A stretch of 64,000 nucleotides of DNA from positions 62,001 through 126,000 of the forward strand of contig NZ_KQ949037.1 in NCBI RefSeq assembly GCF_001514285.1, written 5' to 3'. Below, in pieces: positions 18,372 to 26,729 of this stretch. Positions within the stretch are counted from its first letter, which is position 1; the number at the start of each line of letters is the position of its first letter. A model generated the notes under the pieces. The model saw only the letters and a program-made list of their open reading frames with translations. It had not been told where the DNA came from and made no database searches. Position numbers and translations under genes: made by a program. The stretch comes from Streptomyces sp. DSM 15324 (GTDB lineage: Bacteria; Actinomycetota; Actinomycetes; Streptomycetales; Streptomycetaceae).

Positions 18372-19030
18372 GACAGCCGGTGGCCGATCCCGCGGGCCGT
18401 GCCGATCGTCCGCTCGCTGCCCGCCGCCCGCAGCTTGCGGCGCAGGCGGGTCAGATACTGGTCGAGGGTGTTGTCGTGGACCTGGGCGCCTTCGGGCCAG
18501 GCCGCCCGGACCAGCTCGTGGCGGCGCACGATGCCGCCGGAAGCCGCCATGAGGGCCGCCAGGAGACGGAACTCGGTCGGTGTCAGGTCGACTCGGGTGC
18601 CTTGGACGCTGACCATGTGCCGCACGGCGTCCAGTGCCAGGTCGCCCGCTGTGGCGGCAGGCGGCGGTGCGGCCCGTTTGAGGGCTGCCCGCAGGCGGGC
18701 CGCGAGTTCGGCGAGGTGGAACGGCTTGGGCAGGTAGTCGTCGCCTCCGGCCGAGAACCCGGACAGCCGGTCGGCCAGCCGGTGGTGGGCGGTCAGGAAG
18801 ATGACGGGGGAGAGGAATCCGTTGGCGCGCATCGCCTGGCACACGTCCCGGCCGTCGGCGTCCGGCAGCCCGATGTCGAGCACGGCGGCGGAGATGTCGG
18901 GGGTGGCCAGTCGTAGGGCGGTGGCGCCGTCCGGTGCGGGCACGGGGTCGAAGTCCTCGTCGCGCAGTCCGCGCATCAGCACGTCACGCAGGGCGTGATC
19001 GTCCTCGACGACCAGGATCGTCTGGCGCAT
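18368..19030 (-). CDS. OmpR-family response regulator
   Basis: A 220-residue DNA-binding regulator. The receiver domain (1-115) shows ILVVEDDHALRDVLMRGLRD, the phosphoacceptor Asp in AAVLDIGLPDADGRDVC, the Thr of VIFLTAHHRLADRL and the Lys of GDDYLPKPFHLAELAARL. The C-terminal winged helix has TPTEFRLLAALMAASGGIVR and NTLDQYLTRLRRKLRAAGSE. It is coupled to the kinase by a 4-bp overlap, and its 5' end lies inside the 3' end of the PAP2 gene. The likely targets are its own operon and the facing COG4705 gene. Confidence 0.94.
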   Translation of the reverse strand: MRQTILVVEDDHALRDVLMRGLRDEDFDPVPAPDGATALRLATPDISAAVLDIGLPDADGRDVCQAMRANGFLSPVIFLTAHHRLADRLSGFSAGGDDYLPKPFHLAELAARLRAALKRAAPPPAATAGDLALDAVRHMVSVQGTRVDLTPTEFRLLAALMAASGGIVRRHELVRAAWPEGAQVHDNTLDQYLTRLRRKLRAAGSERTIGTARGIGHRLS

Positions 19031-19832
19031 GGTCCTCCTTCTGCTCTCGTGCCAGGTCCGTCTGTTCGGGCGCTGTGCGCGTTCGGCCCCCTGCTGTGCT
19101 GCCCGTCGGTTCTGCCGTCTCGGCTGTGCTGCCCGTCGGTTCTGCCGTCTCGCGCGCCGAGCCGGTGTCCGTGTCCGTCGTGCCGGGGGTCCATCGGTCG
19201 GGGAGCCAGCGGGCCACGGCGCACAGGTAAAGGCCCAGCCAGCCGAGGGCGAACAGCCAGCCGCCGATGACGTCGGTGAACCAGTGCACTCCGAGGTAGA
19301 CGCGGGTCAGGCCGACCAGGGCGCCCCAGCCGCCGATGACCAGGGTGAGCGGGGTCGTGCCGCGCGGCCCACGCACCCGCACGGCGATGATCAGCAGCCC
19401 CGCGGTGAGGGCCGCCGTGGTGGTGTGACCGGACGGGAACGCCCATCCCGAGGCATGCGTCGCCCAGTCCGTCAGGGGTGGCCGCGGCCGGGCGACGAGC
19501 GCCATCACCGCGTACCGCAGCGCCTGGCCCGCCCCGAGGCAGCCCAGACAGAGCGCGACGGCGAGTGCGCGCTGCCGTGAGGTGCGCCCCGCGATGATTC
19601 CGGCCAGCACCGCCGGCGCGTACGGGACGACACCGGTCCCGGTGTCGGTCAGCCCGCGGGCGAATGCCACCGCCACGTCGGGGCGGTGGCCGACGGACCA
19701 CGAGAGGATGTCGGCGTCCGCGAACAGCGGTATGCCCTGGTGGCCCACCACGACCATGGTCAGCACGCCGAAGGCCGTCCACGCGCCGAGGCCGCAGCTG
19801 CCGGCCAGTTCGGCGACCTCGCCGCGTTTCAC
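18984..19832 (-). CDS. PAP2-family phosphatase, membrane bound (first of two)
   Basis: A 282-residue membrane phosphatase of the type 2 phosphatidic acid phosphatase superfamily, acting on lipid phosphates such as undecaprenyl pyrophosphate or phosphatidic acid. Catalytic motifs are MALVARPRPPLTDW (KXXXXXXRP-like), SGWAFPSGHTTTAALT and RVYLGVHWFTDVIGGWLFA (SRxxxxxHxxxD form), spread over six membrane helices. GTG 19832 overlaps the stop of the next upstream PAP2 gene by 4 bp. The C-terminal tail is charged and contains two copies of the same ten residues (ETAEPTGSTA) from a 30-bp DNA repeat, then overlaps the response regulator start by 47 bp, so the tail may be a late addition. Confidence 0.88.
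   Translation of the reverse strand: MKRGEVAELAGSCGLGAWTAFGVLTMVVVGHQGIPLFADADILSWSVGHRPDVAVAFARGLTDTGTGVVPYAPAVLAGIIAGRTSRQRALAVALCLGCLGAGQALRYAVMALVARPRPPLTDWATHASGWAFPSGHTTTAALTAGLLIIAVRVRGPRGTTPLTLVIGGWGALVGLTRVYLGVHWFTDVIGGWLFALGWLGLYLCAVARWLPDRWTPGTTDTDTGSARETAEPTGSTAETAEPTGSTAGGRTRTAPEQTDLAREQKEDHAPDDPGRRGRSRPA
19093..19152. repeat. Two exact 30-bp tandem copies within the PAP2 tail
   Basis: Bases 19093-19122 and 19123-19152 are identical, beginning GCTGTGCTGCCCGTCGG. The 30-bp unit keeps the reading frame and doubles the peptide ETAEPTGSTA. Copy number in such repeats can vary by slippage. Confidence 0.9.
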
Positions 19833-20434
19833 GATCCCACCAGCAGCGGACGCAGACGGGTGGCCGCGAGCCGCAGGGCTGCGGACTCCGCACGCCTGCG
19901 CAGGGCCGACATGAGGAGCAGGGCGGTCACGGCGCCCACCACGACGCCTGCCAGCACGTCGTGGGGGTAGTGCGCGCCCACCCAGACACGTGAGACGGCC
20001 ATCGCGCAGGCGGCCGCCGCGGCGAGGGCGCCGAGCCGGCGGGAGACGAACAGCAGGGCTACGGCCGCCGCGGCGGCGACGGCCGCGTGGTTGCTGGGGA
20101 AGGACCAGTCGCCGGGTGCCGGACACGCCTCCAGCGTGGTCACCCGCAGGCTCTGGCAGGGCCGGTCCTCGCGCACCAGCAGCTTCAGCACCGCGTCCAC
20201 CCCGAAGGCCACGACCACGACGAACGGCACGGCGAGCGCCGTCACCGAGGCGGTGGCGCCGACACGCCGGGCGTGCCACCAGCCGACGGCCATGAGCACC
20301 GCGAACAGGGCGAGCCCGTACGTCGACCAGGCCGACACCGTGTCGTCCAGCCGGACGGGGGAGTGGCGGGCGAGGTTCACCACGTCGCTGTAGGCCGAGC
20401 CGTCGACCGACGAGCCGTCAAGGGCGAGAATCAT
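19829..20434 (-). CDS. PAP2-family phosphatase, membrane bound (second of two)
   Basis: A 201-residue lipid phosphatase, shorter than its neighbour and lacking the tail. It has the three PAP2 motifs: KLLVREDRPCQSL, DWSFPSNHAAVAAAA and SRVWVGAHYPHDVLAGVVVG, with about five membrane helices. This resembles BcrC/UppP-type undecaprenyl pyrophosphate phosphatases. ATG 20434 overlaps the DedA stop by 4 bp, and its own stop overlaps the next PAP2 gene, so all three are translated together. Two divergent PAP2 enzymes side by side suggest different lipid-phosphate substrates. Confidence 0.92.
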   Translation of the reverse strand: MILALDGSSVDGSAYSDVVNLARHSPVRLDDTVSAWSTYGLALFAVLMAVGWWHARRVGATASVTALAVPFVVVVAFGVDAVLKLLVREDRPCQSLRVTTLEACPAPGDWSFPSNHAAVAAAAAVALLFVSRRLGALAAAAACAMAVSRVWVGAHYPHDVLAGVVVGAVTALLLMSALRRRAESAALRLAATRLRPLLVGS

Positions 20435-21099
20435 CCGCGTGCCTCCTTCGCCTTCGCGGCCCGGCGCGAGCGGTACACCTCGGAGGCGACCGGAATCAGC
20501 GACAGGGCCACGATCACCGCGACGATCGGCAGCAGATAGTGGTCCACGTTCGGCACGGAGGAGCCCAGCGCATAGCCCGCCAGGGTGAGGCCCAGGCTCC
20601 ACACGAGCCCTCCGGTCACCTGCCAGACGGTGAACGTCCGCACCGGCACCCGCAGGGCGCCCGCCATGGGATTCAGGACCGTGCGCACCACCGGAACGAA
20701 GCGGGCCAGGACGATCGCCTTCGCGTACCCGTACCGCTCCAAAAGCTCCTCCGCGCGTCTCGCCCCCTCGTGCAGGCGGGCCGAGCGGCTACGGGCGAGC
20801 AGGGTGCCGCCCGCTCGACGGCCCAGGAGGTAGCCGCACTGCGAGCCGGCCAGCGCCCCCACCGCCGCGGCGACCAGGAGCGGGGCGAGCGACAGCTTCA
20901 GGCCGCGGTCGTCGGCGCCCGTGCACAGCAGACCGGCCGTGAACAGCAGCGAGTCGCCCGGCAGGAAGAAGCCGATCAGCAGTCCGGTCTCGGCGAACAG
21001 CACCACGCCGACGCCCAGCACGCCGAACGCGGACAGCAGCGACCGCGCGTCGAGCACATTGACGGCGAGCTGCGACGACAGGTAGGTGGCGGTGGTCAT
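20431..21099 (-). CDS. DedA-family membrane protein
   Basis: A 222-residue DedA/VTT-domain protein. Recent family knowledge links such proteins to flipping of undecaprenyl phosphate and other phospholipids across the membrane. Hallmarks are LFAETGLLIGFFLPGDSLLF, LAGSQCGYLLGRRAG and the conserved ARFVPVVRTVLNPMAGALRV with its essential arginines. ATG 21099 has AAGGGG 9 bp upstream; an ATG 15 bp earlier is less well placed. It is the first gene of the coupled operon with two PAP2 phosphatases and a two-component system, a natural set for lipid-carrier recycling. Confidence 0.93.
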   Translation of the reverse strand: MTTATYLSSQLAVNVLDARSLLSAFGVLGVGVVLFAETGLLIGFFLPGDSLLFTAGLLCTGADDRGLKLSLAPLLVAAAVGALAGSQCGYLLGRRAGGTLLARSRSARLHEGARRAEELLERYGYAKAIVLARFVPVVRTVLNPMAGALRVPVRTFTVWQVTGGLVWSLGLTLAGYALGSSVPNVDHYLLPIVAVIVALSLIPVASEVYRSRRAAKAKEARG

Positions 21100-21175
21100 C
21101 GTCGAAAGCCCCTTCATCGTTCTTCCGGACCGTCGGGATGCGACAGAACACCGGCACGGCCCATCCGACACGTGA

Positions 21176-21210
21176 CTACAATCCTGTAGACGGTCTACTG
21201 AACTGTAGAC
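21176..21210. promoter_or_regulatory. Three interlocking dyads upstream of the DedA operon
   Basis: CTACA-N4-TGTAG (21176-21189), GTAGAC-N1-GTCTAC (21186-21198) and GTCTAC-N6-GTAGAC (21193-21210) overlap to form a dense operator-like block. The CTACA/TGTAG half-sites resemble BlaI/MecI/CopY-type operators. It lies 77-111 bp before the DedA start. No such repressor gene is in the window; the tiny ATG-GCG-GAG-TGA frame at 21211 codes for nothing useful. Confidence 0.5.
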
Positions 21211-21401
21211 GATGGCGGAGTGAGGAACGTTCCCATCAAGGACGCGCGGCGTGCGCGGCCACCACGTGCTGCCCGCCGGAGTCGGCGCGACTGCGGTCAA
21301 TCTGCGGTTCCTCACCCGCTCGGGCCCGTCCACCGCCCGTCGCACGCCGCACGCCGCACGTCAACGAACGCGGAAGGCAGCGCAGGGGGCCACGTGGCCA
21401 C

Positions 21402-21419
21402 GTAGTACCGCGGTACTAC
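21402..21419. promoter_or_regulatory. 18-bp perfect palindrome upstream of the ABC exporter operon
   Basis: GTAGTACCGCGGTACTAC is fully self-complementary. It sits 115 bp before the ATP-binding gene of an exporter operon that encodes its own LuxR/NarL-type regulator, a common autoregulatory arrangement. The rest of 21211-21533 shows no gene I can support. Confidence 0.55.
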
Positions 21420-21533
21420 CGGCCCGCCGCGGTTCAGCCTCCCAGTACCACCGGATTCGGGTGATGCGGCACCTACCGTTGCCGGTGAGGCGTCCGAGGT
21501 GACGGACGCCGGAGCCCGACAGGGAGAACGCGA

Positions 21534-22472
21534 ATGATCGACGCACGGCGGTTGACCAAGAGGTACGGCGAGAAGACGGCCGTCGACGGGCTGGACTTCG
21601 TCGTGAAGCCCGGCACGGTGACCGGCTTCCTGGGGCCCAACGGCGCGGGCAAGTCCACGACCATGCGCATGATCGTCGGCCTTGACGCCCCGACGAGCGG
21701 TTCCGTCACCGTGAACGGCCACCCCTACGCCCATCACCGGGCGCCGCTCCAGGAGGTCGGTGCCCTCCTGGAGGCGAAGTCGATCCACCCGGGCCGCTCG
21801 GCATACAACCATCTCAGAGCGCTCGCGCTCACCCACGGCATTCCCGGCAGCCGGGTCGACGAGGTCATCGGCCTCGCCGGACTCGACAGCGTGGCGAAGA
21901 AGCGGGCCGGCGCCTTCTCTCTCGGGATGGGCCAGCGGCTGGGCATCGCGGCGGCGCTGCTCGGCGATCCGCAGACGGTGATGCTCGATGAGCCGGTCAA
22001 CGGGCTGGACCCGGAAGGGGTGCTCTGGATCCGCAACCTCCTGAAGGGGCTCGCCGACGAGGGCCGGACGGTGTTCGTGTCCTCCCACCTGATGAGCGAG
22101 ATGGCCCTGGTGGCGGACCACCTGATCGTCGTGGGACGCGGGCACCTGCTGGCCGACACGACCGTGACGGACCTGATCCGTGAGGCCGGCGGGGACACGG
22201 TGAAGGTGGTCACCCAGGACCCGGCCCGGCTGCGAGACGTACTTGCCGGGCCGGACGTCGACGTCACCGGCCGGATCGGCTCGGAAGAGCTGCAGGTGAC
22301 CGGGCTGACCGCCCGCGAGATCGGGCTGAAGGCCGCCGAGCACGGGATCGCGCTGTTCGAGCTGAGCGTGCGGACGGTGTCCCTGGAGGAGGCGTTCATG
22401 GACCTGACCAGGGATGCCGTGGAGTACCACGGCACCACGACCGGCATCGACACCCTCGGGAGGCCCGCATGA
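21534..22472 (+). CDS. ABC-2-type exporter, ATP-binding protein
   Basis: A 312-residue ATPase that energises the membrane partner encoded next. Walker A is GFLGPNGAGKSTTMRMIVGL (about 36-55), the signature is FSLGMGQRLGIAAALLGDP, Walker B is TVMLDEPVNGLDPEGVLWIR and the switch His is in VFVSSHLMSEMALVADHLIV. The C-terminal 80 residues resemble the tail of multidrug and lantibiotic-type ATPases. ATG 21534 follows AGGGAG. The 4-bp overlap with the permease and the kinase/regulator genes that follow define a regulated export operon, probably against a peptide or envelope-active compound. Confidence 0.93.
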   Translation: MIDARRLTKRYGEKTAVDGLDFVVKPGTVTGFLGPNGAGKSTTMRMIVGLDAPTSGSVTVNGHPYAHHRAPLQEVGALLEAKSIHPGRSAYNHLRALALTHGIPGSRVDEVIGLAGLDSVAKKRAGAFSLGMGQRLGIAAALLGDPQTVMLDEPVNGLDPEGVLWIRNLLKGLADEGRTVFVSSHLMSEMALVADHLIVVGRGHLLADTTVTDLIREAGGDTVKVVTQDPARLRDVLAGPDVDVTGRIGSEELQVTGLTAREIGLKAAEHGIALFELSVRTVSLEEAFMDLTRDAVEYHGTTTGIDTLGRPA

Positions 22473-23308
22473 GCACCCTCACCGCAACCGCGGAGGAACC
22501 CAGGACCTCTTCCGCCCGCCCCGCCTACCGGGTGACAGGACGGCGCGTGCTCGCCTCCGAGTGGGCCAAGCTGTGGTCCCTGCGCTCGACCTGGATCACC
22601 CTGGGCCTCGGCCTGCTGTTCCTGGTGGCCTTCGGCCTGATCTCCGCGAGTCGCTACAAGTCGGGGATCGCCTCGGGCCACCTGGACCGGGACTTCGCCG
22701 ATTCGACGGCCGTCAGCCTGTCCCTGTTCGGTACGAACTTCGCCCAGCTGGCCCTGGGCGTGCTCGGCGTGCTGGTCACGGCGGGCGAGTACTCCACCGG
22801 CATGATCCGTTCCACGCTCGCGGCGGTGCCCCGCCGGCTGCCCGTGCTGTGGTCCAAGGCGGCCGTGTTCGGGCTGGTCGCACTGATCGTGGGGACGGTG
22901 GGCGGGTTCGTCTCCTTCCTGTTCGGCAGTGGAATCGTCTCGGGCACGCCCGCGGCCATGAGCCTCTCGCACGCCGGTGTACTGCGGAGCCTGCTGGGCG
23001 CCGGGCTCTACCTCGGCCTGGTCGGGGTGATCGGCGCCGCCCTGGGCGCGCTGCTGCGGTCGGTGGCCGGAGGGATCTCGGTGCTGGTCGCCGCCCTGAT
23101 GCTGATCCCGGGACTGATCTCCCTGCTCCCGAGTTCCTGGCAGGACGACATCAGCCCCTACCTGCCCTCCAACGCGGGTGAGTCGATGTTCGCGCTGACC
23201 CACGACTCCACGGCCCTGTCGCCGGGCGCCGGACTGCTGGTCTTCCTGTGCTGGACGGCGCTCGCGCTGGGCGGCGCGGCGTACCGGCTCGCACGCACCG
23301 ACGTCTGA
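22469..23308 (+). CDS. ABC-2-type exporter, permease
   Basis: A 279-residue membrane subunit with about six hydrophobic helices. After a short cytoplasmic start come RRVLASEWAKLWSLRSTWIT, the typical first element of streptomycete ABC-2 permeases, and LGVLGVLVTAGEYSTGMIRS, where GEY..G..R is the conserved coupling segment. Later helices include YLGLVGVIGAALGALLRSVA. It starts within the ATPase stop (ATGA). The substrate is unknown. It ends 18 bp before the kinase gene. Confidence 0.92.
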   Translation: MSTLTATAEEPRTSSARPAYRVTGRRVLASEWAKLWSLRSTWITLGLGLLFLVAFGLISASRYKSGIASGHLDRDFADSTAVSLSLFGTNFAQLALGVLGVLVTAGEYSTGMIRSTLAAVPRRLPVLWSKAAVFGLVALIVGTVGGFVSFLFGSGIVSGTPAAMSLSHAGVLRSLLGAGLYLGLVGVIGAALGALLRSVAGGISVLVAALMLIPGLISLLPSSWQDDISPYLPSNAGESMFALTHDSTALSPGAGLLVFLCWTALALGGAAYRLARTDV

Positions 23309-23326
23309 CGCCCGCACCATGGACAG

Positions 23327-24628
23327 GTGACCTTCGTGACCACCGATGACCTCAGCGGGATGGGACCGCTGGTCGCCCGGCTGTCCCGGGGCGGCCAGCG
23401 GTTGCGGCAGGCCGACCGGACCCATCCGTGGGTGCTGGACACCGTGGTCGTGGTCCTCGTCTTCGGGATGTTCTGCCTGCCCGACCTGCTGCGCGGCGGG
23501 GTGGACGACGGCGACGGCCCGCGCCGCTTCCGGCTTGCCTTCACCGAGTTGTCCGTCGCGGGAATGCTGGCACTCCAGGCAGGACTGGTACTGCCCCTGC
23601 TGTGGCGGCGACGCAAGCCCATGGCGGCCTTCGGTGTCATCGCCATGGTGTTCGTCGTCCAATGGTCCCTGGGCGCGGCGCTGCGTGCGGACGTCGCGCT
23701 CTTCGTCGCCCTGTACAGCCTGGCCCTGCACGGTCGGCTGCGGCAGCTGCCGTGGGCCGCTGCGGTCATGGCGGGAGCCATGCTGCTGGTCGCGGTCGCG
23801 GTCGCGGTCCGCGCGTCCGCGGTCGTGTCCGTCTGGGACGCGCTGTTCTTCCTGCTCAGCACGGCGACGGCAGCCCTCGCGCTCGGCCTGGTGATCCGGA
23901 TCCGCCGGGCCCAGCTCGCCGGCCTGCGGGAGCGCGCGGCCCGGCTGGAGATCGAGCGCGACCAGCGCAGCAGGCTGGCCACGGCCACCGAACGCACCCG
24001 CGTGGCGCGCGAGATGCACGACATCGTCGGCCACAACCTGTCCGTCATCATCACGCTCGCCTACGCCGGCGCCTACGCCGGCGACATCGCACCCGAACGG
24101 GGCAAGGAGGCCCTGCGGCTCATCGGGGACACCGGCCGGCAGGCCCTGGGCGAGCTGCGGCGCGTGCTCGGCGTGCTGCGCGAGGCAGAGGACGGTCCGG
24201 CCGGTGGGCCCGAGCTCAGCCCGCAGCCCGGCATCGCGGACATCGGCGCACTGTGCGCCACCGTGCGCGCCGCCGGGCTGGAGGTCGTCTACCGGACCTC
24301 CGGCGACATCGAGGCCCTGGACGGCGGGGTTCAACTGACGGTGTACCGCATCGTCCAGGAGGCCCTCACCAACACCATGAAGCACGCCGCCGGCGACGCC
24401 CAGGTGCACCTGGCGGTCGCCGTGACGGACACCCGGCTGACCATCCGGGTCCAGGACACCGGCCCGGCCACACTGTCCGGACCGCCGAACGAGGAAGGAC
24501 ACGGCCTGGTGGGCATGCGGGAGAGAGCGGCTCTGTACGGAGGCACCGTCAGCGCGGGACCGACGGGCGGCGGAGGATGGAGCGTCGAAGCCGTCCTCGA
24601 CCTCACGCCCCGGGGCGGTGACCGGTGA
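23327..24628 (+). CDS. Sensor histidine kinase, NarL/DesK class
   Basis: A 433-residue kinase with four or five N-terminal membrane helices (about 35-190) and almost no external loop, typical of kinases that sense within the membrane or through a transporter. A coiled segment LAGLRERAARLEIERDQRSR leads to the HisKA_3 box RVAREMHDIVGHNLSVIITL with the phosphorylated His near 231. The ATPase domain has EALTNTMKHA, VQDTGPATLSGP and EGHGLVGMRERAALYGGTVS. GTG 23327 is the first good start after the permease. It overlaps its regulator gene by 4 bp. Confidence 0.92.
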   Translation: MTFVTTDDLSGMGPLVARLSRGGQRLRQADRTHPWVLDTVVVVLVFGMFCLPDLLRGGVDDGDGPRRFRLAFTELSVAGMLALQAGLVLPLLWRRRKPMAAFGVIAMVFVVQWSLGAALRADVALFVALYSLALHGRLRQLPWAAAVMAGAMLLVAVAVAVRASAVVSVWDALFFLLSTATAALALGLVIRIRRAQLAGLRERAARLEIERDQRSRLATATERTRVAREMHDIVGHNLSVIITLAYAGAYAGDIAPERGKEALRLIGDTGRQALGELRRVLGVLREAEDGPAGGPELSPQPGIADIGALCATVRAAGLEVVYRTSGDIEALDGGVQLTVYRIVQEALTNTMKHAAGDAQVHLAVAVTDTRLTIRVQDTGPATLSGPPNEEGHGLVGMRERAALYGGTVSAGPTGGGGWSVEAVLDLTPRGGDR

Positions 24629-25293
24629 CCACCGTCCTCATCGTGGACGACCAACAGCTGCAACGCTACGGCTTCCACCTGCTCCTGGACTCCGTCCCCG
24701 AGACCGACGTCGTCGGGGAGGCCGCCCACGGCGCGGAGGCCGTCCGCAAGACCGCCGAACTGCGCCCGGACGTCGTCCTGATGGACGTCCGCATGCCGGG
24801 CATGGACGGCATCGAGGCCACCCGCCGCATCGTCGCCGCCGGCGGCCGCTCACGCGTCCTCGTGCTCACGACGTTCGACCTCGACGAGTACGTCCACGCC
24901 GCGATCCGGGCGGGGGCCAGCGGCTTCCTCCTCAAGGACGCGCGCCCCGAGGAACTCCTCGCGGGGATCCGCGCCGTCGCCTCCGGAGACGCGGTGATCG
25001 CACCCGCGCTCACCCGCCGCCTTCTGGACGAGTTCGCCCAGTACGTCCCCGCCCGACGGGGTGATGCCGCCGAGGACCCGAGACTCGGTGCCCTCACCGA
25101 CCGCGAGCGGGAGATCCTCGTCGCCGTCGGCAAGGGCTGGACCAATGGCGAGATCGCCGCCCGGTTCGTCCTGTCCGAGTCGACCGTCAAGACCCACGTC
25201 GGCCGCGTCCTGGCCAAGATCGGAGCCCGCGACCGGATCCAGGCCGTGATCTTCGCCTACGACCACGGCCTCGCCCGGCCCAACGCGGACTGA
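24625..25293 (+). CDS. LuxR/NarL-family response regulator
   Basis: A 222-residue regulator paired with the preceding kinase. The receiver shows VLIVDDQQLQRYGFHLLLDS, the Asp of PDVVLMDVRMPGMDGIEATR, VLVLTTFDLDEYVHAAIRAG and the Lys of ASGFLLKDARPEEL. The LuxR-type helix-turn-helix is LTDREREILVAVGKGWTNGE, IAARFVLSESTVKTHVGRVL. It likely acts on the palindrome at 21402-21419 before its own operon. Nothing clear follows for the next 60 bp before an ABC relic on the other strand. Confidence 0.94.
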   Translation: MTTVLIVDDQQLQRYGFHLLLDSVPETDVVGEAAHGAEAVRKTAELRPDVVLMDVRMPGMDGIEATRRIVAAGGRSRVLVLTTFDLDEYVHAAIRAGASGFLLKDARPEELLAGIRAVASGDAVIAPALTRRLLDEFAQYVPARRGDAAEDPRLGALTDREREILVAVGKGWTNGEIAARFVLSESTVKTHVGRVLAKIGARDRIQAVIFAYDHGLARPNAD

Positions 25294-25359
25294 ACCCGAT
25301 GAGCGGCGGCCGGGGAGACCGGCGACCTGCTCGCTGCGGGCGCGCCGCGGGGCCGCCCT

Positions 25360-25690
25360 TCACATGTCCAGGCGGTACCGGTGTACGCGCAGGGTGGTGA
25401 TGCGGGCCAGGCAGCCGTGGTGGACCGAGGCGGCGGCGCAGGCCGGCCGTGGTGACATCCCGGCCGGGGAGTTGGCCGGCCGCGACGGAGAGCCCGGCCC
25501 GCGGGCTCACCGCCGGACGGCTGCCGCGGCAGCCGTCCGCCCGCCGCCCGAGTCCCACCTGCTCCGGCAGCGCCCCGGCCCGCACGGCGGGACGGCCGCG
25601 CACCGCATGCTGGGCGAGTCGGATGTTGTCGCGCACGGTCGGACGCGGCAGCAGGTCGCGGGATGGCAGAAGCACTCCTGGCCAGGAGGG
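25360..25690 (-). pseudogene. Remnant of an ABC transporter ATP-binding protein
   Basis: On the minus strand RDLLPRPTVRDNIRLAQHAV and ALPEQVGLGRRAD are the Q-loop to helical-domain stretch of nitrate/taurine-type ABC ATPases. In another frame the 3' end reads LARITTLRVHRYRLDM and stops at 25360. The signature, Walker B and the whole N-terminal half including Walker A are gone. The relic abuts the symporter stop at 25692, so a deletion removed its beginning. It is clearly non-functional. Confidence 0.6.
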
Positions 25691-25691
25691 A

Positions 25692-26729
25692 TCAGGCGCC
25701 TGCCGTGGGAGACGGAGCAGGTCGGAGGCGTGTGACGATCCGGTTCGCGGCTGTCTTCTGCAGCAGCCCGTAGGCGAGGACCGGCAGGAGCAGGTGCGGT
25801 TTGTCGGGCAGGGACGCGGTGATCAGAACCGCGCTCGCGCTGCTGTTGTTCATGCCGCAGGCGAGCGTCAGCGACGAGGCGGTACCCGCCTCCAGCCGCA
25901 GGATGCGGGCGGCGGCACGGCCCAGGGCGAAGGAGAGCAGACAGACCAGGGCCGCCACGGCCAGCGCGGCGGCGAAGAGCTGCGGGCGGGGCCGGGTGAG
26001 AACGGATCCGAGGGCGCCGCTCGCGTTGACGTAGGTCAGGACCAGCGAACCGGCCATGGCCGACGGTGCCACCGCCGTGACGAGACGGCTCAGCCACCGC
26101 GACGGCAGGACGAGTGCGCCCAGCAGTCCCGCCGCGCAGGGAAGGACCACGGGGGTGAGGGCCGCCCCGCCCTCGGCCAGCCGCGCGATGGCAGTGAGGG
26201 TCTGGGCGTAGCCGCCGCTGAGCAGCGGCGAGAGCGTCGCCAGCAGCAAGGGGGTGGTGAGCGGACTGAGGAGGGTGGAGGCCAGGACGAGGCCCACCAT
26301 CGTCGGCTGGTCGCCGTCGCCCTTGTCGGTCCACACGGTGGCCCCGGCGGCGACCGGCATCGCCACGACGAGGATCATCGCGGTGAGCAGTCCGCTGCCG
26401 CCGTCGGTGTCGGGGGTGCGCCGTAACAGGAACGCGATGAACGGCACGACGGCCAGCGGGATGGCGAGGTGCAGCACGAGCCCGGCGAGCAGGCCCGTCG
26501 GCCGCCGCAGCAGAGGGCCCAGCGCGCGGAAGGGTACCTGGAGCCCGGCGGAGAACAACACCAGGGACAGCAGGAGCGGTGCGGTGTGCAGCGCCAGGTT
26601 CGTCGGCGGCAGGGGATGGGGGCGGCGCAGCCAAAGGCCGGGGCCGGGCAGGAGCAGGGCGAGGGCGTAGGAGAGGACGGCGGCGCGGCCGAGCCGGTGC
26701 CGCAGCCAGGACGCCGCGCGGGTGTGCAT
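25692..26729 (-). CDS. Bile acid:sodium symporter-family protein
   Basis: A 345-residue polytopic protein of the SBF-like family (bile-acid/sodium symporters and relatives), with about nine or ten hydrophobic helices. Family signals are LLLSLVLFSAGLQVPFRALG, AMILVVAMPVAAGATVWTDK and the crossover segment SSLTLACGMNNSSASAVLIT, where the Asn-Asn-Ser-Ser stretch lies at the unwound helix. Such proteins move organic anions or small solutes with sodium. The ATG 26729 start (MHTRAASWLRHRLGRA) is well supported by the first helix. It stands alone between two gene relics, so context does not reveal its substrate. Confidence 0.83.
   Translation of the reverse strand: MHTRAASWLRHRLGRAAVLSYALALLLPGPGLWLRRPHPLPPTNLALHTAPLLLSLVLFSAGLQVPFRALGPLLRRPTGLLAGLVLHLAIPLAVVPFIAFLLRRTPDTDGGSGLLTAMILVVAMPVAAGATVWTDKGDGDQPTMVGLVLASTLLSPLTTPLLLATLSPLLSGGYAQTLTAIARLAEGGAALTPVVLPCAAGLLGALVLPSRWLSRLVTAVAPSAMAGSLVLTYVNASGALGSVLTRPRPQLFAAALAVAALVCLLSFALGRAAARILRLEAGTASSLTLACGMNNSSASAVLITASLPDKPHLLLPVLAYGLLQKTAANRIVTRLRPAPSPTAGA

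Noticed and set aside
21734..24502. Minus-strand frame of 922 codons opposite the ABC exporter and kinase
   Set aside because: It is Gln/Arg/Gly/His rich without motifs and shadows three clear genes.
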